This document shows positions 59,969-64,000 of a DNA stretch of 64,000 bases, piece after piece. Numbering within the stretch: position 1 is the stretch's first letter; every line of letters begins with the position of its first letter. The notes beneath the pieces were generated by a model. That model was not told the DNA's origin, ran no database searches, and saw only the letters and a program-made list of their open reading frames with translations. Source of the DNA: Streptomyces spongiicola (GTDB taxonomy: Bacteria; Actinomycetota; Actinomycetes; Streptomycetales; Streptomycetaceae); contig NZ_CP029254.1 of the NCBI RefSeq assembly GCF_003122365.1, positions 558,001-622,000 of the forward strand, written 5' to 3'. The position numbers and the translations under genes are program-made.

Positions 59969-60684
59969 TGACCGCACTTCTCGAGGTCGAGGACCTGCGC
60001 ATCGCCTACGGCAAGATCGAGGCCGTCAAGGGCATCTCGTTCAAGGTCGAAGCGGGCGAGGTCGTCACCCTCATCGGCACCAACGGCGCCGGCAAGACCA
60101 CCACCCTGCGCACCATCTCCGGGCTCCTCAAGCCCGTCGGCGGACAGATCAAGTTCAACGGCAGGTCGCTGCGCAAGGTCCCCGCCCACCAGATCGTCTC
60201 GCTCGGGCTCGCCCACTCCCCCGAGGGCCGGCACATCTTCCCGCGCATGACGATCGAGGACAACCTCCTCCTCGGCGCCTTCCTCCGCAACGACAGGGAG
60301 GGCATCGCCAAGGACGTCCAGCGCGCCTACGACCTCTTCCCCATCCTGGGCGAACGCAGAAAGCAGGCGGCCGGCACGCTCTCCGGCGGTGAGCAGCAGA
60401 TGCTCGCCATGGGCCGGGCCCTGATGTCCCAGCCCAAGCTGCTCATGCTCGACGAGCCCTCCATGGGCCTCTCACCGATCATGATGCAGAAGATCATGGC
60501 CACCATCGCCGAACTCAAGGCCCAGGGCACCACCATCCTGCTCGTCGAGCAGAACGCCCAGGCCGCGCTCTCCCTGGCCGACCACGGCCATGTCATGGAG
60601 ATCGGCAAGGTCGTCCTGTCCGGCAGCGGACAGGACCTGCTCCACGACGAGTCCGTCCGCAAGGCCTACCTCGGCGAGGACTGA
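59968..60684 (+). CDS. livF: Branched-chain amino acid ABC transporter ATPase LivF
   Basis: A 238-residue ATPase of normal length. Seen: Walker A TLIGTNGAGKTTTLRT, SPEGRHIFPRMTIEDNLLLG, signature TLSGGEQQMLAMGRALMS, Walker B LLMLDEPSMGLSP and H-loop region LLVEQNAQAALSLADHGHV. ATG 59968 overlaps the livG stop, so the two ATPases are translationally coupled and probably made in equal amounts. A strong terminator follows. Confidence 0.97.
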   Translation: MTALLEVEDLRIAYGKIEAVKGISFKVEAGEVVTLIGTNGAGKTTTLRTISGLLKPVGGQIKFNGRSLRKVPAHQIVSLGLAHSPEGRHIFPRMTIEDNLLLGAFLRNDREGIAKDVQRAYDLFPILGERRKQAAGTLSGGEQQMLAMGRALMSQPKLLMLDEPSMGLSPIMMQKIMATIAELKAQGTTILLVEQNAQAALSLADHGHVMEIGKVVLSGSGQDLLHDESVRKAYLGED

Positions 60685-60701
60685 CCCGCACCGGGAACAC
60701 C

Positions 60702-60735
60702 GGAGGCCCGCACCCCCGGGGGGGTGCGGGCCTCC
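60702..60735 (+). terminator. Terminator of the liv operon
   Basis: Inverted repeat with 16-base arms 60702-60717 (GGAGGCCCGCACCCCC) and 60720-60735, nearly loopless, ending in CCTCCTCCGTT. It begins 18 bp after the livF stop. The convergent ANTAR regulator gene ends about 75 bp further on. Confidence 0.85.
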
Positions 60736-60810
60736 TCCGTTCACCGCCCCGGCCGCGAGCGACCGGAGGCCGCGGGCGGGCGCCCCGACAGCCCCGACAG
60801 CCCCGACGGA

Positions 60811-61476
60811 CTACTGCCCGTCCTGGCCCCTGGCGGCCTTCTTCTCCTCGGCGTCCGCGATGACCGCCTCCGCGACCTGCTGCATCGACAGCCGGCGATC
60901 CATCGACGTCTTCTGGATCCACCGGAACGCGGCCGGCTCGGTCAGCCCGTACTGCGTCTGCAGCACGCTCTTCGCCCGGTCCACCAGCTTCCGCGTCTCC
61001 AGCCGCTGGGCGAGATCCGCGACCTCCTTCTCCAGCGCACGCAGCTCGGCGAACCGCGACACCGCCATCTCGATGGCCGGCACCACGTCGCTCTTGCTGA
61101 ACGGCTTCACCAGGTACGCCATCGCGCCGGCGTCCCGCGCGCGCTCGACGAGATCGCGCTGGGAGAACGCGGTCAGCATCAGGACCGGCGCGATGGACTC
61201 CTCCGCGATCTTCTCGGCCGCGGAAATCCCGTCGAGCACCGGCATCTTCACGTCGAGGATCACCAGATCCGGCCGCTGCTCGCGGGCCAGCTCGACGGCC
61301 CGCTGCCCGTCCCCGGCCTCGCCGACGACCGTATAGCCCTCTTCCTCGAGCATCTCCTTCAGGTCGAGGCGGATCAGGGCCTCGTCCTCTGCGATGACGA
61401 CACGGGTCGTCATGGGCGGGACGTGCGAAGCGTTGCCGTCGTCGGCGACGGGCTGGGGCGACTCGGGGGCGGTCAC
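60811..61476 (-). CDS. pdtaR: ANTAR-domain response regulator (PdtaR-like)
   Basis: A 221-residue receiver-ANTAR protein. Receiver residues 24-140: phosphoacceptor Asp75 in DLVILDVKMPVLDG, Thr102 in MLTAFSQRDL and Lys124 in YLVKPFSKSD. The ANTAR RNA-binding domain follows (about 150-210: LAQRLETRKLVDRAKSVLQTQ, AFRWIQKTSMDRRLSMQQVA). Such regulators are phosphorylated by a partner histidine kinase and bind dual hexaloop RNA to antiterminate; PdtaR responds to the PdtaS kinase in mycobacteria. GTG start at 61476 has GAGGAG upstream; an internal ATG at 61413 lacks one. No kinase is adjacent. Confidence 0.92.
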   Translation of the reverse strand: MTAPESPQPVADDGNASHVPPMTTRVVIAEDEALIRLDLKEMLEEEGYTVVGEAGDGQRAVELAREQRPDLVILDVKMPVLDGISAAEKIAEESIAPVLMLTAFSQRDLVERARDAGAMAYLVKPFSKSDVVPAIEMAVSRFAELRALEKEVADLAQRLETRKLVDRAKSVLQTQYGLTEPAAFRWIQKTSMDRRLSMQQVAEAVIADAEEKKAARGQDGQ

Positions 61477-61524
61477 GGGAGCTCCTCGGTGCGGGGCCGG
61501 TGCTGCACGGGAAAGCCTACCTAG

Positions 61525-61554
61525 CTGAGACCTCCGCCCTTCACCCGGTACACT
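61525..61554 (+). promoter_or_regulatory. Probable promoter of tRNA-Leu
   Basis: CTGAGA (61525-61530) and TACACT (61549-61554) with an 18-bp spacer; transcription would begin near 61561, about 9 bp before the mature tRNA. Confidence 0.6.
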
Positions 61555-61569
61555 CCCAGCAGCGGCCTC

Positions 61570-61653
61570 GCCGGGTTGGCGGAAGTGGCAGACGCTGATG
61601 TCTCAAACACATCTGCCCGAAAGGGCGTGCGGGTTCGAGTCCCGCACCCGGCA
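61570..61653 (+). tRNA. tRNA-Leu (anticodon CAA)
   Basis: An 84-nt class II tRNA. The acceptor stem GCCGGGT pairs with ACCCGGC (61646-61652), the discriminator is A61653, and CCA is not encoded. The anticodon stem GATGT/ACATC frames the loop CTCAAAC, giving anticodon CAA that reads UUG. A long variable arm (GCCCGAAAGGGC) and the T-loop GGTTCGAGTCC are clear. The long variable arm and anticodon together fix the identity as leucine. Confidence 0.95.
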
Positions 61654-61659
61654 CGACAA

Positions 61660-61689
61660 GCGGATGCTCACGTTCTCGTGAACATCCGC
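61660..61689 (+). terminator. Hairpin after tRNA-Leu
   Basis: GCGGATGCTCACG and CGTGAACATCCGC form a 13-base stem, with one mismatch, around the loop TTCT; followed by CTTTCG. It lies directly after the mature tRNA end, a typical terminator, or a partial one before the LAGLIDADG gene. Confidence 0.8.
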
Positions 61690-61732
61690 CTTTCGTCACC
61701 CATCGCGATGGGCCATCGCGCATTGTAGTCAC

Positions 61733-62521
61733 ATGAAGCTCCATGGCACGGAGGTACGACTGAAGGCGCTGGCCCTGCTCAACGCCGGCGCCCGCAACGC
61801 CGACGTGGGCCGTCTGCTCGGGGTTCCGGCCGGCACCGTGGCGTACTGGCGGCACCAGGACCGGGCGGAGCGAGACGAGTGCCCCGGGAGGCACGCGCCG
61901 CTGTGCCCGAGATGCGACGGCCGGGCGCTCGACGGAGCCGCCTACGCCTACCTGCTCGGCCTGTACCTGGGCGACGGGCACATCATCCGGTACTCCGGCC
62001 ACCGCGTGCCCAGCCTCATGATCACATGCGCGGATCAGTGGCCTGGCCTCATGGACGAGTGCGAGACCGCGATGCGGGCTGTTTTTCCGGACAACTCCGT
62101 TTGCCGGGCACGGAAGCAGGGCTGCCGCAACGTCAAGGTGTACTCGAACCACTTGCCGTGCCTCTTCCCCCAGCACGGCCCCGGCAGAAAGCACGAACGA
62201 CGGATCGCCCTGGAACGGTGGCAACGGGAGATCGTGGACGCCCACCCGTGGAGCTTCGTCCGCGGGCTGGTTCACTCCGACGGGTGCCGGAACATCAACT
62301 GGACGACGCGGCTCGTCGGCGGTGTACGCAAGCGCTACGAGTACCCCCGCTACTGGTTCACCAACGTCTCCGACGACATCCGGCGTCTCTACACGGACAC
62401 ACTCGACAGGCTCGGAGTCGAGTGGAAGGAGTGCACACGGCACGGCAGGTCGTACAACATATCCGTCGCCCGGCGGGAGTCCGTCGCGCTCATGGACGCG
62501 CATATCGGCCCCAAGTACTGA
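61733..62521 (+). CDS. HTH plus LAGLIDADG-like (homing endonuclease-related) protein
   Basis: A 262-residue stand-alone protein. Residues 8-41 form a helix-turn-helix (LLNAGARNADVGRLLGVPAGTVAYW), residues 58-63 a CPRC motif, residues 73-82 YLLGLYLGDG (LAGLIDADG motif 1) and residues 173-184 SFVRGLVHSDGC (motif 2). Each motif ends in Asp-Gly, the metal-binding Asp of this nuclease family. It begins 79 bp after tRNA-Leu and on the same strand. Relatives are often annotated as hypothetical or transcriptional regulators in Streptomyces. Whether it still cuts DNA, and what it targets, is unknown. Confidence 0.8.
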   Translation: MKLHGTEVRLKALALLNAGARNADVGRLLGVPAGTVAYWRHQDRAERDECPGRHAPLCPRCDGRALDGAAYAYLLGLYLGDGHIIRYSGHRVPSLMITCADQWPGLMDECETAMRAVFPDNSVCRARKQGCRNVKVYSNHLPCLFPQHGPGRKHERRIALERWQREIVDAHPWSFVRGLVHSDGCRNINWTTRLVGGVRKRYEYPRYWFTNVSDDIRRLYTDTLDRLGVEWKECTRHGRSYNISVARRESVALMDAHIGPKY

Positions 62522-62575
62522 CCGGTCCCGGGTACTGAGCGGTCCCGAAACGCGAGCGGTCCCGAAACGCGATCG
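62517..62575. repeat. 17-bp direct repeat, about 3 copies
   Basis: Copies of GAGCGGTCCCGAAACGC preceded by a diverged copy overlapping the stop of the LAGLIDADG gene. It sits in the 204-bp convergent gap before pyk; nothing else was recognised there except a weak GC-rich stem near 62655-62685. Confidence 0.75.
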
Positions 62576-62725
62576 GCGGCGACGGGCACCGGGAAACCTG
62601 TTCGACGAAGACGCTGTGGCGCCGCAGGACGACGTGAAGCCGCTCCCCGCCGCCGCCGACCGGAGCGCGTTCCGCGTCCGGCGGGGCGCCGCGTGGGACA
62701 CCGGGTCGCGGCGGAGCGGCCGCCG

Positions 62726-64000
62726 TCAGGTGCGCTGGATGTCGTCCTCGCCGATGTGGTGGACGCGTACGAGGTTGGTGGAGCCGGAGACTCCGGGCGG
62801 GGACCCGGCGGTGATGACGACGGTGTCGCCGTGCCGGCAGCGGCCGATGCGGAGGAGTTCCTCGTCGACCTGGGCGACCATCGCGTCGGTCGATTCGACG
62901 CGGGGGCCGATGAAGGTCTCGACGCCCCAGCTGAGGCTGAGCCGGGAGCGGGTGGCGGGGTCGGGCGTGAAGGCGAGCAGCGGGATGGGTGAGCGGTAGC
63001 GGGAGAGGCGTCGTACGGTGTCGCCGGACTGGGTGAAGGCGACGAGGAATCGGGCGTCGAGGAAGTCGCCGATCTCGGCGGCGGCCCGCGCGACGGAACC
63101 TCCCTGGGTGCGGGGTTTGCCGCGCACGGTCAGCGGGGGAAGGCCGTTGGCGAGGATCTCCTGTTCGGCGGCTTCGACGATGCGGCTCATCGTGCGGACG
63201 GTCTCGACGGGGTACTTGCCGACGCTGGTCTCGCCGGAGAGCATCACCGCGTCGGTGCCGTCGATGACGGCGTTGGCGACGTCGGATGCCTCGGCGCGGG
63301 TGGGCCGGGAGTTGTCGACCATCGAGTCGAGCATCTGGGTGGCGACGATGACGGGCTTGGCGTTGCGCCGGGCGAGCGTGATGGCGCGCTTCTGGACGAG
63401 GGGGACACGTTCCAGGGGCATCTCGACGCCGAGGTCGCCGCGCGCGACCATGATTCCGTCGAAGGCTGCGACGATACCGTCGATGTCGTCGACGGCCTGG
63501 GGTTTCTCGATCTTCGCGATGACGGGGAGGCGGCGTCCTTCCTCGTCCATGATGCGATGGACGTCCTCGATGTCGCGTCCGCTGCGGACGAAGGAGAGGG
63601 CGATGATGTCGGCGCCGGTTCTGACGGCCCAGCGGAGGTCGTCGACGTCCTTGCCGGAGAGGGCGGGGACGGAGACGGCGACTCCGGGGAGGTTGAGGCC
63701 CTTGTGGTCGGAGATCACGCCGCCTTCGACGACGGTGGTGTGGACACGGGGGCCGTCGACCGCGGTGACCTCCAGCGAGACGCGGCCGTCGTCGACGAGG
63801 ATGCGCTCTCCGGGGCTGACGTCCTCGGCCAGGCCGGCGTAGGTGGTGCCGCAGATCTCGCGGTCCCCTTCGAGGGGTTCGACGGTGATGGTGAACGGAT
63901 CGCCGTGTTCAAGGAGTACAGGGCCTTCGCGGAACCGTCCGAGGCGGATCTTCGGGCCCTGAAGGTCGGCCAGGACTCCGACGCTGCGGCCGGTTTCGTC
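62726..64000 (-). CDS. pyk: Pyruvate kinase (5' part outside the window)
   Basis: Partial gene: 424 C-terminal residues are present and the frame stays open to the right edge, so the start lies beyond position 64000. The enzyme converts phosphoenolpyruvate and ADP to pyruvate and ATP, the last step of glycolysis. Seen: VLADLQGPKIRLGRF (substrate/K+ region), the B-domain GERILVDDGRVSLEV, SDHKGLNLPGVAVSVPALS, IALSFVRSGRDIEDV, the active-site Lys in VIAKIEKPQAVDD, MVARGDLGVEMPLE for the metal, and MLSGETSVGKYPVETV. The C-terminal domain (TQSGDTVRRLSRYR) binds allosteric effectors in other pyruvate kinases. Confidence 0.97.
   Translation of the reverse strand, partial: DETGRSVGVLADLQGPKIRLGRFREGPVLLEHGDPFTITVEPLEGDREICGTTYAGLAEDVSPGERILVDDGRVSLEVTAVDGPRVHTTVVEGGVISDHKGLNLPGVAVSVPALSGKDVDDLRWAVRTGADIIALSFVRSGRDIEDVHRIMDEEGRRLPVIAKIEKPQAVDDIDGIVAAFDGIMVARGDLGVEMPLERVPLVQKRAITLARRNAKPVIVATQMLDSMVDNSRPTRAEASDVANAVIDGTDAVMLSGETSVGKYPVETVRTMSRIVEAAEQEILANGLPPLTVRGKPRTQGGSVARAAAEIGDFLDARFLVAFTQSGDTVRRLSRYRSPIPLLAFTPDPATRSRLSLSWGVETFIGPRVESTDAMVAQVDEELLRIGRCRHGDTVVITAGSPPGVSGSTNLVRVHHIGEDDIQRT

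Overview
The window is chromosomal DNA of a high-GC actinomycete, almost certainly Streptomyces. It has very high GC at third codon positions, many GTG starts, a sortase-anchored long chaplin (a family confined to hyphal actinomycetes) and mycothiol-type enzymes. As far as I recall, the order uvrA - uvrB - coaE - PAC2 - rpsA - polA - liv operon - ANTAR regulator - pyk matches the conserved core arm of Streptomyces chromosomes (the SCO1958-SCO2014 stretch of S. coelicolor). I see no insertion sequence, prophage, CRISPR array or biosynthetic cluster.

Layout. 0.1-6.1 kb: a PfkB sugar kinase, uvrA, a mycothiol-dependent isomerase-like protein and an MBL-fold hydrolase. 6.8-12.5 kb: an MHS-type symporter converges on a TerC exporter that has a Mn2+ (yybP-ykoY) riboswitch leader; next to it are two TerD-family genes, one fused to an FtsK-like domain. 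12.6-20.4 kb: uvrB, an MHYT sensor-like membrane protein, an MFS exporter, a cupin, a secreted C39-fold protein and a secreted propeller-like protein. 20.5-25.9 kb: the psuG-psuK pseudouridine salvage pair, an HxlR regulator divergent from an alanine-type aminotransferase, and the chaplin. 26.3-33.6 kb: a translationally coupled SNF2 ATPase/SWIM pair, an SPFH protein and small conserved proteins. 33.8-42.3 kb: coaE, PAC2, rpsA, a methyltransferase, hrpB and DUF3068. 42.4-53.7 kb: a lytic transglycosylase, DUF4184, polA, an FdhF/YdeP oxidoreductase, a thioesterase and an exported X-Pro dipeptidyl-peptidase. 54.6-60.7 kb: a complete branched-chain amino-acid ABC operon (livK-livH-livM-livG-livF). 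60.8-64 kb: an ANTAR response regulator, tRNA-Leu(CAA), a LAGLIDADG/HTH gene and the 3' part of pyruvate kinase, which runs off the right edge.

How the genes work together. DNA repair is spread over uvrA, uvrB and polA. Metal/tellurite stress is covered by terC plus the two TerD genes. The liv genes form one operon, with a perfect hairpin after the binding-protein gene that probably sets its stoichiometry. Most other genes are single transcription units or two-gene units.

The spacers are unusual. At least a dozen carry short GC-rich tandem arrays, each with its own unit (8-60 bp), and similar low-complexity tracts have entered several coding regions (the LivG tail, TerD linker, HrpB, transglycosylase). 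I found no multi-gene system that is clearly undescribed. The most interesting items are the tRNA-adjacent LAGLIDADG/HTH protein, the TerD-FtsK-like fusion, the SNF2/SWIM pair and the 150-residue acidic tail on LivG.
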